The position numbers and the translations under genes were made by a program. Below are positions 32,660-41,354 of a stretch of DNA of 64,000 nt, piece after piece. The DNA is from UBA2883 sp964017965. Its GTDB lineage: Bacteria; Cyanobacteriota; Vampirovibrionia; Gastranaerophilales; Gastranaerophilaceae. Location: the NCBI GenBank assembly GCA_964017965.1, contig CAXHNV010000001.1:601660-665659 (forward strand), in the 5' to 3' direction. Below the pieces are notes generated by a model. That model did not search any database and was not told where the DNA came from. It worked only from the letters and a program-made list of their open reading frames with translations. Position 1 is the stretch's first letter, and the number at the start of each line of letters is the position of its first letter.

Positions 32660-33523
32660 TTAAATAAAGTTGAAAAACCCTGTTCTTTCTGATTTTACGC
32701 CTTTATTTATGCATAATATTTTTTCTAAATCTTCTTTAAACGTAACCAAATCATCGTATTTTTTAAGCGTACCGTCCATACATATTGAAACATCACCGGT
32801 TTCTTCCGATACAACAATACAAGCAGAGCCGTTAATCTCAGTAAGCCCGATAGCAGCTCTGTGACGTGTGCCGTATTTCCAGCTAAGCTGCGGGTTTTCA
32901 GTCAACGGTAATAACACTCCGGAAGCCAGAATCTTGTCGTCTTTGATAACCATAGCGCCGTCGTGTAACGGTGTATTCGGGTGAAAAATTGTTAATATGA
33001 GTTCTGCAGAAACATCAGCGTTAAGCTTTGTTCCGACATCAGAATATGCACTAGGGCTGACATCGTTTTGTAATACTATCAATGCACCTGTCTTAGTTTT
33101 TGTTAAATACTTAACAGATTCAACAAGTTCTTTTACAACGTCAATGTTTTCATTCTTGTTAGAGTTATGGTGGTTTAAACCTAAGAAGGTTTTGCTAAAG
33201 AACCCCGGTTGACCGAGATAGCCTAAGAACCTTCTTAATTCAGGTTGGAAGATAACAATCAAACTCAACGCAATCAGCGCAAGGATGTATTCAAAAAACG
33301 TTCCCAAAATCTTGAAGTTAAACATTATCAAAATTTCGCTGAATATCCACGCAAAAAACAAGAACAATAATCCGCGGACAAACTTTTCCGAATTAGTATG
33401 CTGAATATATCTTTTGTAAAACACTAACACAATCCCGACAATGAGTAATATCTGTATGGTATTACCGAAATCGTTTAAGATATTAAAAAGATGTGAAATG
33501 TGTTTTGAAAAGATATTGAGCAT
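32660..33523 (-). CDS. cdaA: Membrane diadenylate cyclase
   Basis: Makes cyclic di-AMP from two ATP. 287 residues. Three N-terminal membrane helices (residues 15-90) are followed by the DAC domain with the active-site motifs LHDGAMVIKDDKILASG (DGA) and KYGTRHRAAIGL (RHR). C-di-AMP usually controls potassium and cell-wall homeostasis. The usual neighbours cdaR (YbbR) and glmM are absent. Its ATG overlaps the lysA stop (TAATG), so translation is coupled to lysA. Diaminopimelate is a wall precursor, which makes the coupling sensible. Confidence 0.96.
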   Translation of the reverse strand: MLNIFSKHISHLFNILNDFGNTIQILLIVGIVLVFYKRYIQHTNSEKFVRGLLFLFFAWIFSEILIMFNFKILGTFFEYILALIALSLIVIFQPELRRFLGYLGQPGFFSKTFLGLNHHNSNKNENIDVVKELVESVKYLTKTKTGALIVLQNDVSPSAYSDVGTKLNADVSAELILTIFHPNTPLHDGAMVIKDDKILASGVLLPLTENPQLSWKYGTRHRAAIGLTEINGSACIVVSEETGDVSICMDGTLKKYDDLVTFKEDLEKILCINKGVKSERTGFFNFI

Positions 33524-34839
33524 TATTTTAACCTATCAGGAATTACGTCATGAGAAACCAAATCTTCCAGAGTTTCCCTTTTTACTATGATATCAGATTG
33601 TGAATTATTTACAAGTACCATAGCAGGTTTTTCAACCCTGTTATAGTTGCTTGCCATAGAATAATTATAAGAACCTGTGTTGTAAACACAAAGGATATCA
33701 TCTGTTTTTAGTTTAGGCAGTTCAATATCGTTGATTAAGATATCTCCTGATTCACAGTATCTGCCTGCAATAGTAACTTTTTCTGTCTCAGTTGTATCAA
33801 CCTTGTTTGCAACCTCTGCAAAGTATTCAGCCTGATACATACTCGGACGCGGGTTATCCGCCATACCGCCGTCTACAGTGACATATTTTGTCATATTAGG
33901 AACCTGTTTCATACTGCCGACTGTATAAAGAGTTACACCAGCTGTAGAAATAATACTTCTGCCTGGTTCAATGAACAATGTAGGCGGTTCAATGTTGTAT
34001 TTTGCAATGTGTTTGTTTAAAGATTCAATGATAACATCCGCAATTTCGTTTATAGACGGCGGCATATCGCTATCAACATATTTTACACCTATGCCGCCGC
34101 CGATATTGATTTCATCAAGGTTGATGTTGAATTTTGTACTAATCTCACCGATTGTCTGGGTTAAAACATCAATCTCGTCGTGAAAACAGCTTGGTTCAAA
34201 GATTTGTGAACCTATATGCGCGTGCAAACCTCTGATTCTGAGGTTTTGGTGCTTGTGTATAATCGCTGAAACCGCTTCATCAAGCTGGGTTATATCAAAC
34301 CCGAATTTTGAATCAAGTTGACCTGTTTTTATGTATTCGTGGGTATGACATTCAATACCCGGTGTTATCCTTAACAGAACGTCAATGGTCTTGTTATATC
34401 GACCCGCAACTTTAGAGATAAGGTCTACCTCGTGAAAATTATCTACGGATATTCTGCTTATGCCGTTTTTGATAGCGTAATCAAGCTCGCGTTCTGTTTT
34501 GTTGTTACCGTTGAATAGTACGTGTGATAACTCTACACCCGCATTCAATACGGTATGAATCTCACCGATAGAAACCGTATCAAACCCGAACCCTTCTGAA
34601 TCAAGGATTTTTACAATTGCGCTTGTACATAAAGCTTTTGAAGCGTACATCATTCTTGTATGCGGGTATGATTTAAACGCATTTTTATAATCGTGGCAAA
34701 TACCTCTCAAAGTCGCTTCATCTATTACATATAACGGTGTTCCGTATGTTTTGGCGAGTTCAACCGTGTCGCATCCGCCAATATATAAATTTTCTTTTCT
34801 CTCTATACTTATCGGTTTAATTTGTTGATTTACAGTCAT
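33523..34839 (-). CDS. lysA: Diaminopimelate decarboxylase
   Basis: PLP enzyme converting meso-diaminopimelate to lysine. 438 residues. The PLP lysine lies in RMMYASKALCT, followed by HAHIGSQI, the glycine loop INIGGGIGVKY and EPGRSII. The substrate Cys/Glu motif is GRYCESGDIL. It pairs with dapL at 55.2 kb, the single-step route from tetrahydrodipicolinate. Ribosome site AAGGAAAA. First gene of the lysA-cdaA-yitT group. Confidence 0.96.
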   Translation of the reverse strand: MTVNQQIKPISIERKENLYIGGCDTVELAKTYGTPLYVIDEATLRGICHDYKNAFKSYPHTRMMYASKALCTSAIVKILDSEGFGFDTVSIGEIHTVLNAGVELSHVLFNGNNKTERELDYAIKNGISRISVDNFHEVDLISKVAGRYNKTIDVLLRITPGIECHTHEYIKTGQLDSKFGFDITQLDEAVSAIIHKHQNLRIRGLHAHIGSQIFEPSCFHDEIDVLTQTIGEISTKFNINLDEINIGGGIGVKYVDSDMPPSINEIADVIIESLNKHIAKYNIEPPTLFIEPGRSIISTAGVTLYTVGSMKQVPNMTKYVTVDGGMADNPRPSMYQAEYFAEVANKVDTTETEKVTIAGRYCESGDILINDIELPKLKTDDILCVYNTGSYNYSMASNYNRVEKPAMVLVNNSQSDIIVKRETLEDLVSHDVIPDRLK

Positions 34840-34955
34840 TCTTTTTTCCTTGTGTAATGTTTATTACAAGCATACAGGAATTATATACTTTTTACAATAC
34901 TTTATTAAGTGGAAACTTAAACGGCTTAACTCCATGTAAACAAAGGAATTGAGGA

Positions 34956-35020
34956 TGTTTACAAAACTTAATAAAGCGGTATTATTCAAGCAATTAAAAT
35001 AGGCTGAAACTCTTTATATA
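34956..35020 (+). promoter_or_regulatory. Composite promoter, site 8, for the 35049 gene
   Basis: TGTTT-N7-TTAAT at 34956-34972 (same 17-mer as site 4), 18-bp gap, CAATT at 34991-34995, 16 bp, CTTTATATA at 35012-35020. A further TGTAAACA lies at 34935-34942. The ATG at 35049 is 28 bases beyond the box. Confidence 0.7.
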
Positions 35021-35048
35021 CATGGGAATTAAGATAAAGGTACACAAG

Positions 35049-35687
35049 ATGGTAAGTTCTGCAAACTATAATGTAGCAATAAATCCGAATATGTCATCTT
35101 CAATGGGTGTATCTAATGCTGTTAAAGTTGCTTCCCAACCTCAAAAAAGAGAAGAAAAAATTGTTGTTAAATCAGCAAAGATTAAATATCGTAAGATAAA
35201 AGCTTCTGATAAATACACTGTTTATGGTGATTGGAAACAAGATTATGTTTACGAAGTTGTTAAAGAAATCACTAATTCACCTGAAATGGCAGAGCTCAGA
35301 AACAGATACAGATTGATTACTTTCAAAAACCCTGTGTCAAAATCTTTGTATTTGAATAATTGCTACAAGATAGATTTAATCGAATCACCTCAAAGATATC
35401 AAGGCGAAGGTACAAAGGCTGTAAAAGCTCTTGTTGAAAGAAGTTTAGCTGATAAAGATACTCAAGGCAGAGTTGTTGTAAACGCTGAGATTATCGATGA
35501 AAAAACATCACCTGCAGGGTTCTTCTATAAGTTAGGTTTCAGATTCGTTGATTCTCAGATGAACGAAGTTATGGAAAACTGGGTAAAGCAAAGAACACTT
35601 GTTAATGCTCCAAAACTTACGGGTATGATGTATTTGCCGAAAGAAAACATCAACAAGGTAATGATGTACGGCGAAAACTTGTTATAA
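35049..35687 (+). CDS. GNAT-like acetyltransferase of the composite-promoter regulon
   Basis: 212 residues. The start at 35049 is favoured because an earlier ATG at 35022 lies within 2 bases of the promoter box and so upstream of the expected transcript start, and because AAAGG lies 8 bases before 35049. The first 45 residues are Asn/Ser-rich and look disordered. The rest shows a GNAT-like pattern: a strand YKIDLIESPQ, then YQGEGTKAVKALVERSL (acetyl-CoA loop like Q-x-x-G-x-G) and a late AGFFYKLGFRFVD, the usual FYxKxGF signature. Substrate unknown; protein acetylation is possible. Confidence 0.65.
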   Translation: MVSSANYNVAINPNMSSSMGVSNAVKVASQPQKREEKIVVKSAKIKYRKIKASDKYTVYGDWKQDYVYEVVKEITNSPEMAELRNRYRLITFKNPVSKSLYLNNCYKIDLIESPQRYQGEGTKAVKALVERSLADKDTQGRVVVNAEIIDEKTSPAGFFYKLGFRFVDSQMNEVMENWVKQRTLVNAPKLTGMMYLPKENINKVMMYGENLL

Positions 35688-36260
35688 TTAGTGGTCGACC
35701 TCAACTGTAGTAAGGCTTCTAAGATAGTTTTGCACTCCGCCTGTTATTATTAAGTCCGGTTCTGCCATACAAAATGCGTCAAGAGTTATTATCCCTGCAC
35801 GCCTGTCACCGTTTGCTATATAAAGCAACCCAACCATTATTCTGTTCAGAGGGTTTGAGGTGTCTTTTTTGTATTCTTCAAGTTTTTGTTTAGTTTTCTT
35901 TTGCAGTGCTAAGCATTCCGCAAGGTTTTTGTAGTATTCAAAGTTTAACCCGTAGAGTTTTATGGCGCGTTCAAAACAGTCTTGCGCACGCTCTGCAAAA
36001 CCCAGTTCAAAATAGGTTTTGCCGAGGTTATTATATGCTACGGCGGTGGATTGGCTGTTTTCGTTTAAGCTGATAGCTATCTTAAACTCCTGAACGGCAG
36101 CATAATAACAGTGTTCCTGCAGATATCGCAGACCGAGTGCGTTATGAAACACCGCATTGTTGCCCGCGTTAATGTTGAAAGAACCGGACATTATCGGCTT
36201 TCTGTATCCGCTTGTCACAAACGATAGTAATAATAACGCTATAATAACTAACTGTTTCAT
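35688..36260 (-). CDS. Secreted TPR protein
   Basis: 190 residues with an N-terminal signal peptide (IIALLLLSFVTSG). It has three TPR units: ALGLRYLQEHCYYAAVQEFK, AYNNLGKTYFELGFAERAQD and YYKNLAECLALQKKTKQKLE. An envelope scaffold is likely. It starts 1 bp behind the upstream MBL-fold gene, so the two form an operon. Its end abuts the convergent 35049 gene. Confidence 0.75.
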   Translation of the reverse strand: MKQLVIIALLLLSFVTSGYRKPIMSGSFNINAGNNAVFHNALGLRYLQEHCYYAAVQEFKIAISLNENSQSTAVAYNNLGKTYFELGFAERAQDCFERAIKLYGLNFEYYKNLAECLALQKKTKQKLEEYKKDTSNPLNRIMVGLLYIANGDRRAGIITLDAFCMAEPDLIITGGVQNYLRSLTTVEVDH

Positions 36261-36261
36261 A

Positions 36262-37188
36262 TTATAAAAGTTCCAGTTCCAAACCTTCTTTTGCCATTAT
36301 TATATCATCTTTTGTATAGGTTTTTGCCAATCCGTCAAGCTTAGTGTCATCGTAAGACGGGTCATAGTGGAAGAATACGAGTTTTTCGGCGTTTGTTTGT
36401 TTTTTCGCGTCAATAGCCATATCGAATGTTGAGTGTCCGAACCCTTGTTTTGGCGTGTAGATACTCAAATAGTCTTCCGCTGTATACTGTGCGTCGTGGA
36501 CTAATACGCTGCAGTTGCGTGCGAATTTGATGAGCTTCTTGTCGCCGCCTTCGTAGCTTTCTTTGTCTGTTGAGTATACAAAACTTTTGCCTTTGTAGGT
36601 TATTTTGTATACAAAAACCCCGTTTTGAGGGTGGGCAAACGATTTGTAACAAGAGATGATTACATCGTCTTCTCTGTACTGATTGGAATAGAAGTCTAAA
36701 ACCCTTGTTATCATAGGCGGTTCGCCGTGTCTTAGCACGATATAGTTTGCTTCATTCAGGTCGTTTATTGTTAGCTCTGCAGCTATATCACCCAAATCAA
36801 GCGGGAATGTCTTTGTGAATAACAGTTTTGAAAGCTCTGTTTCAAGTTTTTCATCCTGTGCTACCCCGCCAAATACGTTGATTTTTGTTGATGCAAGGTG
36901 CATTGGTTTGAAAAACGGGATACCTAAAATATGGTCCTGGTGGATGTGTGAAAGCAAGATTGTCGCGTTTATCGGGGTGCGTTCGGTTATTGTTGTACCG
37001 GATTCGATGTATTTTTGCATAAGTTCGTTGCCTAAATCGATTAAGCCTGTTCCTGCATCAAGGATTATCAAGTGTCCTCCGACATTGACTTCTATACAGG
37101 ATGTGTTGCCGCCATAGTTTAAGAAATCTCTGTTTGCAACGGGATAACTGCCTCTTACACCTCGAAACTTTATACTGAATTCACTCAT
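36262..37188 (-). CDS. MBL-fold metallohydrolase
   Basis: 308 residues. The metallo-beta-lactamase motif is LLSHIHQDHILG (HxHxDH), preceded by LIILDAGTG. Further ligands are in YSTDKESYE, LVHDAQYT and GFGHSTFDMA, and the last histidine is in LVFFHYDPS. The layout is close to RNase Z/PhnP-like hydrolases, perhaps acting on phosphodiesters or cyclic nucleotides. Substrate unknown. GAGGTG lies before the ATG. It forms an operon with the secreted TPR gene. Confidence 0.88.
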   Translation of the reverse strand: MSEFSIKFRGVRGSYPVANRDFLNYGGNTSCIEVNVGGHLIILDAGTGLIDLGNELMQKYIESGTTITERTPINATILLSHIHQDHILGIPFFKPMHLASTKINVFGGVAQDEKLETELSKLLFTKTFPLDLGDIAAELTINDLNEANYIVLRHGEPPMITRVLDFYSNQYREDDVIISCYKSFAHPQNGVFVYKITYKGKSFVYSTDKESYEGGDKKLIKFARNCSVLVHDAQYTAEDYLSIYTPKQGFGHSTFDMAIDAKKQTNAEKLVFFHYDPSYDDTKLDGLAKTYTKDDIIMAKEGLELELL

Positions 37189-37253
37189 TACTTCACCTCA
37201 TATTCTTTTTTATTTAATGATTATAGCGTATTTTTCAATTCTGCTCAATGGGC

Positions 37254-37282
37254 TTAAAATATGAATTATTTTGTAGTATAAT
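37254..37282 (+). promoter_or_regulatory. sigma-70-type promoter for purA
   Basis: TTAAAA, 17-bp spacer, TATAAT, giving a leader of about 29 nt to the ATG at 37318. Confidence 0.5.
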
Positions 37283-37317
37283 AAACGGGTATCGGGATTA
37301 TAGTGATAGGGGGAGTT

Positions 37318-38592
37318 ATGAAGAATACTGTTGTTGTTGGTGCTCAGTGGGGTGATGAAGGTAAGGCAAAGATTACTGACCTTTTAGCCGAGAAAGCCGA
37401 TTTTATTATCCGGTATCAAGGCGGATGTAACGCAGGTCATACCGTTGTTGCAGATAACAAGACGTATAAATTCCACCTTATTCCCTCAGGGATTCTTTAT
37501 AAAAACAAGATTTGTATGTTAGGTGCGGGCGTTGTTATTCTGCCGGAATCGTTTAAGTTTGAGCTTGAAGAACTTATCTCTCAGGGGGTTGATGTTTCTA
37601 ACCTTAAGATATCTCCGCTTGCTTCTATTACAATGCCTTATCATACAGAGATTGACGGCTATAGCGAAGACAACGCTACTAAGGGTAAGATTGGTACTAC
37701 TAAAAAAGGGATTGGTCCGACTTATACTGATAAATACGCAAGAATAGGGCTTAAGATACAGGATTTGTATGATTTGGAGACGCTTAATGAGAAATTGGAC
37801 GTAATACTTCCGCAGAAGAATAAACAGCTGCAAGCTGTCGGGTTACATCCGTATACAAGGGATTGTTTATTGGGAATGTGTGAAGAGTATGCGAAGATAT
37901 TCAGACCGTTTGTGTGTTTTGAATGGCAGAACCTTTTGAACGAGCATAAGAACGACGTTATTTTATATGAGGGTGCTCAAGGGGTTATGCTTGATATTGA
38001 TTACGGGACTTATCCGTTTGTAACAAGTTCAAACCCAATCGGTGGCGGAGCTTGTGTCGGCAGCGGTTATGGACCTAAGATGATTGATGAAGTCATCGGG
38101 GTTGCAAAGGCGTATGTTACACGTGTTGGTGAAGGGCCTTTTGTCACTGAGCTTGATGATGAGATTGGGGACAGGATTAGAGAGGTTGGTCACGAGTTCG
38201 GGGTTACTACGGGAAGACCGAGAAGAACGGGTTGGTTTGACGCTGTTACTATGAAGTATGCTGTGCTTGTCGGCGGTCTGACTTCGATTGCGCTTACTAA
38301 GATTGATGTTTTTGACGGGTTTGATGAGATAAAGGTTTGTACGGCTTATAGGGATAAGCGCGACGGCAAGGTTTACGATTATTATCCGACAGATGTTTAT
38401 ATGCACAAGTATCTGGAACCGGTTTATGAAACCCACGAGGGTTGGAAAGAGGATATTACACAAATTAAAGAGTATGACAAACTTCCTGAGAACGCTAAAA
38501 AGTATCTTAAGAGATTGGAAGAGTTGCTGGCATGTCCTATTTCTATTGTGAGTGTTGGTCCTGACAGGTTGCAAACTATCTTTAAATTATAA
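37318..38592 (+). CDS. purA: Adenylosuccinate synthetase
   Basis: First committed step of AMP synthesis, joining IMP and aspartate with GTP. 424 residues. Motifs: VVGAQWGDEGKAKITDLL (GTP loop), GGCNAGHTV, GTTKKGIGPTYTDK, EGAQGVMLDIDYGTYPFVTS, TGRPRRTGWFD and SVGPDR near the C-terminus. The start at 37318 follows GGGGGAG; a GTG 15 bases upstream would add five residues and overlaps that site. Confidence 0.97.
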   Translation: MKNTVVVGAQWGDEGKAKITDLLAEKADFIIRYQGGCNAGHTVVADNKTYKFHLIPSGILYKNKICMLGAGVVILPESFKFELEELISQGVDVSNLKISPLASITMPYHTEIDGYSEDNATKGKIGTTKKGIGPTYTDKYARIGLKIQDLYDLETLNEKLDVILPQKNKQLQAVGLHPYTRDCLLGMCEEYAKIFRPFVCFEWQNLLNEHKNDVILYEGAQGVMLDIDYGTYPFVTSSNPIGGGACVGSGYGPKMIDEVIGVAKAYVTRVGEGPFVTELDDEIGDRIREVGHEFGVTTGRPRRTGWFDAVTMKYAVLVGGLTSIALTKIDVFDGFDEIKVCTAYRDKRDGKVYDYYPTDVYMHKYLEPVYETHEGWKEDITQIKEYDKLPENAKKYLKRLEELLACPISIVSVGPDRLQTIFKL

Positions 38593-38652
38593 AATCAAGG
38601 CTTGTTGAATTTTTGTAAAGATTAAAAATAAAAATTTACATCTTGAAATATT

Positions 38653-38681
38653 TTGATATTTTTTAAAAAGTTTTATGATAT
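38653..38681 (+). promoter_or_regulatory. Weak promoter for the 38745 gene
   Basis: TTGATA, 17-bp spacer, TGATAT, in an AT-rich gap. Confidence 0.35.
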
Positions 38682-38744
38682 AGTCGATAATGTCATAAAT
38701 CAAGAATTAAGAAAATAGATTAGGGATTTGAATAGGAGATTCGA

Positions 38745-39368
38745 ATGGCTGAATATTTAAGCAAAGAAGAGATTAAACAGTGGAGGAGCTCACTGGAGAA
38801 GATAACTTTGGAAGAATTTGCGGCTAAATTGGGTAAGAAGGTTGCGGATTCAAGACCTACTAACGATATGGTAGATATTATATATAGCGGTGAAAGTGTT
38901 TCAAGCTCACACGCTGACACATCAGACAAGATTTCTGAGATAGCGCAAAGAGCATTTGCAAGAGAAAGACAGCTTTCACATACACCGTTCTCATTTAGAG
39001 CACCGGGTGAAACTATGCAGGAGACTAAGGCAGAAGATAAGAAGTCTATGGATTCAAAGAAGATTGTTGAAGCTATTGAGAAGGTTATCCCTGCTGATGT
39101 TAAAACTGAAGCTAAGCCTAAGGAAGAGCCGTTGACTTTGAGAGATGAAGTTAACATTGTGCTTAAGAAGAATTTGACAGATAGGGAACAGATTGTATTT
39201 GACTATTTGATAGAGAGAAGAAATACGATTGTTTACGCTAAGGATATCGCTGCTTTATTGGATTTACCAAGGGATTATGTATATAAGTACATTAAGAACT
39301 TAAGAGCAAAGATAGACGGCGACAAACTTGTTAACGCAGAAAAAGGCGGATTCATTTTAACTGTGTAG
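38745..39368 (+). CDS. Protein with C-terminal winged-helix DNA-binding domain
   Basis: 207 residues. The N-terminal 60 residues are helical (LEEFAAKLGKKVADSRP). Residues 60-135 are charged linker. Residues 140-205 form a winged helix of the OmpR/PhoB C-terminal type: LTDREQIVFDYLIERRNT, DIAALLDLPRDYVYKYIKNL (recognition helix) and a wing ending KGGFILTV. No phosphoacceptor domain is present. A DNA-binding regulator is likely; targets unknown. It is one candidate among this window's genes for binding the repeated upstream palindromes, without direct evidence. Confidence 0.7.
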   Translation: MAEYLSKEEIKQWRSSLEKITLEEFAAKLGKKVADSRPTNDMVDIIYSGESVSSSHADTSDKISEIAQRAFARERQLSHTPFSFRAPGETMQETKAEDKKSMDSKKIVEAIEKVIPADVKTEAKPKEEPLTLRDEVNIVLKKNLTDREQIVFDYLIERRNTIVYAKDIAALLDLPRDYVYKYIKNLRAKIDGDKLVNAEKGGFILTV

Positions 39369-39394
39369 GGGTTAAAAATCTAAATAATTTGTAG

Positions 39395-39423
39395 AATATG
39401 TCCTGTGACAACAGGGCATATTT
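39395..39423. terminator. Terminator after the winged-helix gene
   Basis: AATATGTCCTGT pairs with ACAGGGCATATT around GAC. Confidence 0.7.
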
Positions 39424-39436
39424 TATTGTCTAAAAA

Positions 39437-39715
39437 TTATTCATCAATCAGGGTAAAGTCTTCGCCGAGTTTATCTTCTAATTCTTGTATAATTTCATGC
39501 AAGGGTGTTTCTAACCCATAAGCAATTTGCAAAAGAGTTGATAAGTTTATGTTCTTGCATTCAGCAAGCTCAGCTTCACGCCAAGTAGACTTTGACAGAC
39601 TGCTCTCTGCAGCTATCTTGTATATTGACTTGCCTGTTGCAACTCTCCGTCTTTCAATTATTTTCGAAAGCGCTTTTATAACTTGTTCCATTGACTTTGC
39701 TATATCTTCTTGCAT
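39437..39715 (-). CDS. XRE-type helix-turn-helix protein
   Basis: 92 residues with a central HTH of the Cro/C1 type: ATGKSIYKIAAESSLSKSTW is the helix-turn-helix, and NINLSTLLQIAYGLETPLHE is the typical closing pattern. The acidic C-terminus (ELEDKLGEDFTLIDE) may contact a partner. Probably a transcriptional regulator of unknown target. The next gene upstream, 39762-39911, is on the same strand. Confidence 0.8.
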   Translation of the reverse strand: MQEDIAKSMEQVIKALSKIIERRRVATGKSIYKIAAESSLSKSTWREAELAECKNINLSTLLQIAYGLETPLHEIIQELEDKLGEDFTLIDE

Positions 39716-39761
39716 TTTTAAATTATAGGTTATTCTTTGTTAAAGTGCAATGTTGTAGTTT

Positions 39762-39911
39762 TTAAAATTTTAACAAGTTGATAATAGAGTTAATAAACCA
39801 AATTAAATGTTCTTTTTTAGGTTGGTTAATTTCAATTTCATCACATAGATACATAAGCATTCTTATTGCAGTCTGTATTCTTTCTGTTGTTGTTAGTTTT
39901 TTCTCTTTCAT
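39762..39911 (-). CDS. Small hypothetical protein (49 aa)
   Basis: 49 residues, MKEKKLTTTERIQTAIRM onward, ending INSIINLLKF. The start at 39911 has GGAGG five bases upstream. It is helical with a hydrophobic C-terminus. A TTGACA lies upstream (39960-39965, minus strand) with TATTAT at a short spacing. It may belong with the XRE gene 46 bp downstream. No family recognised. Confidence 0.55.
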   Translation of the reverse strand: MKEKKLTTTERIQTAIRMLMYLCDEIEINQPKKEHLIWFINSIINLLKF

Positions 39912-40001
39912 AATACCTCCATAATTTTGTAAGCATTCATAATAATACCTTTTATTTTTTGTCAAAGCATTACACGTATGTAACAGTAAAGGAGTATTTT
40001 T

Positions 40002-40151
40002 ATGAAAACAGTAATACTAAAAATTCTAAAGTTTATCTTCAAGGTCATAATAAAACTGCTAAAGATAATTTTCATTATGCCGCTAATGATTAACAGCTTC
40101 CGTATTGATTACGACATAGACAAACTTGATAAAGACTTTAAATCTTTGTGA
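40002..40151 (+). CDS. Small hydrophobic-basic peptide (49 aa)
   Basis: 49 residues. Residues 4-32 are a Lys-studded hydrophobic helix (ILKILKFIFKVIIKLLKIIF), followed by a charged tail DYDIDKLDKDFKSL. GGAG lies eight bases before the ATG. It is divergent from the 39911 gene. The amphipathic, membrane-seeking helix recalls small membrane peptides, including toxin-like ones, but nothing proves that role. Confidence 0.5.
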   Translation: MKTVILKILKFIFKVIIKLLKIIFIMPLMINSFRIDYDIDKLDKDFKSL

Positions 40152-40200
40152 TGTGAGAGGCAACACCCTCCTCCCCCTCCCCCTTCCTCTTGACTGATTG

Positions 40201-40209
40201 TGTTATAAT
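40201..40209 (+). promoter_or_regulatory. Extended -10 promoter of the CCA-adding enzyme, leaderless
   Basis: TGT followed by TATAAT, six bases before the ATG at 40216. Confidence 0.6.
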
Positions 40210-40215
40210 AGGTGT

Positions 40216-41295
40216 ATGTTATTGAATGATGAGAAGTTGTTTTATATAGGCGGGATTGTCAGAGACGAAATCCTTGCCCGTCCCTGTTTCGATATCGATA
40301 TAACCTATGAAGGTGACGCAATAGAATACGCTAAAACCATAGATTGCGAAATCCTTCAAATAAACGAAGAATTTGGTACCGTAAAAATCCGCATAGAAGA
40401 TGACATCATAGACCTTGCCTCAACCCGTGACGAAGACTATCCCCACAAAGGTCACTTACCCGTTGTGAAAAATATCGGATGTTCTCTGAAGCAAGACGTC
40501 CTGCGTCGTGACTTTACAATAAACGCCATAGCTAAATCGCTTAAAACAAACGAAATAATCGATTACACAGGTGGGCTTAAAGACATAGATGCAAAACTCC
40601 TGCGTGTCCTGCACGATAACAGCTTTATCGACGACCCGACAAGAATCGTACGCGCCCTAAAATTCTCAGTTCGGTTTAATTTTGAGCTCGAAGAAAATAC
40701 AAAAAAATTGCAAGATGACTACCTGCAAAACGTAAACTACGATATGAGCTACAAACGCCTAAAAAAAGAGCTTACAGAAACCTTTAACCTTAACCTGCAA
40801 TCCGCTTATGACAGGTTCTTCGACCATAAAATCTACAAGTTTTTATCACCGGATACACCAAAAAGATACGCAAACATAGAACCGTTAATAAAAAAATATC
40901 CCGTCGAAAACATCTGGCTGGTCTACTTAGGCTACATGAACCTCGAAAACCTGCCGCTAACAAAAACCGAAAAGAAAATAATAGATGACTACAAAGCGCT
41001 TGTCGCTTTAGCTGAGCCTGCAACCGATTATGAAACATACAAGCTGTTCGAAAAACGCGAAAAAGAATCAATCCTGCTCTACACAATGGTTACCGGTTCT
41101 GATAAAGGTCTGCGCTACTTTGAAATAAAAAACATAAAGCCCGCTCTCACAGGTAAAGACTTGATAGAAATGGGTTATTCACCTTCGCCCCAATTCGAGA
41201 AATGTTTCGACCATATCCTTAAACATAAGCTCGAAACCCCCGCTCTGTCGTTCGAAGATGAGCAAAAACTCGCAAAGGAATATTTTCTAAAATAG
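40216..41295 (+). CDS. cca: CCA tRNA nucleotidyltransferase / poly(A) polymerase family protein
   Basis: 359 residues. Class II nucleotidyltransferase: FYIGGIVRDEIL (motif A start), the catalytic aspartates in FDIDITYEGDA, RRDFTINAIA, and the RNA-binding motif FIDDPTRIVRALKFS. It adds or repairs CCA on tRNA 3' ends, needed here since the visible tRNA-Gln lacks encoded CCA; an A-adding specialist is possible. The start at 40216 is favoured because the promoter box ends at 40209. No Shine-Dalgarno sequence. Confidence 0.85.
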   Translation: MLLNDEKLFYIGGIVRDEILARPCFDIDITYEGDAIEYAKTIDCEILQINEEFGTVKIRIEDDIIDLASTRDEDYPHKGHLPVVKNIGCSLKQDVLRRDFTINAIAKSLKTNEIIDYTGGLKDIDAKLLRVLHDNSFIDDPTRIVRALKFSVRFNFELEENTKKLQDDYLQNVNYDMSYKRLKKELTETFNLNLQSAYDRFFDHKIYKFLSPDTPKRYANIEPLIKKYPVENIWLVYLGYMNLENLPLTKTEKKIIDDYKALVALAEPATDYETYKLFEKREKESILLYTMVTGSDKGLRYFEIKNIKPALTGKDLIEMGYSPSPQFEKCFDHILKHKLETPALSFEDEQKLAKEYFLK

Positions 41296-41338
41296 CCGAT
41301 ATGGATGACAACGTGGTCTTAATTTAGAAAAAAGTTTA

Positions 41339-41347
41339 TGCTATCAT
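41339..41347 (+). promoter_or_regulatory. Extended -10 promoter of the 41355 gene, leaderless
   Basis: TGC followed by TATCAT, seven bases before the ATG; TTAATT stands at the -35 position with 17-bp spacing. Confidence 0.5.
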
Positions 41348-41354
41348 CGTTTGT

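Noticed and set aside
34949..35000. 15-codon ORF overlapping the site 8 palindrome
   Set aside because: GAGG abuts the ATG and the ORF covers promoter elements upstream of the expected transcript start.
40166..40187. C-rich tract before the CCA enzyme as a second G-quadruplex
   Set aside because: Only three runs of three or more C; the remaining runs are pairs, so it does not meet the usual rule.
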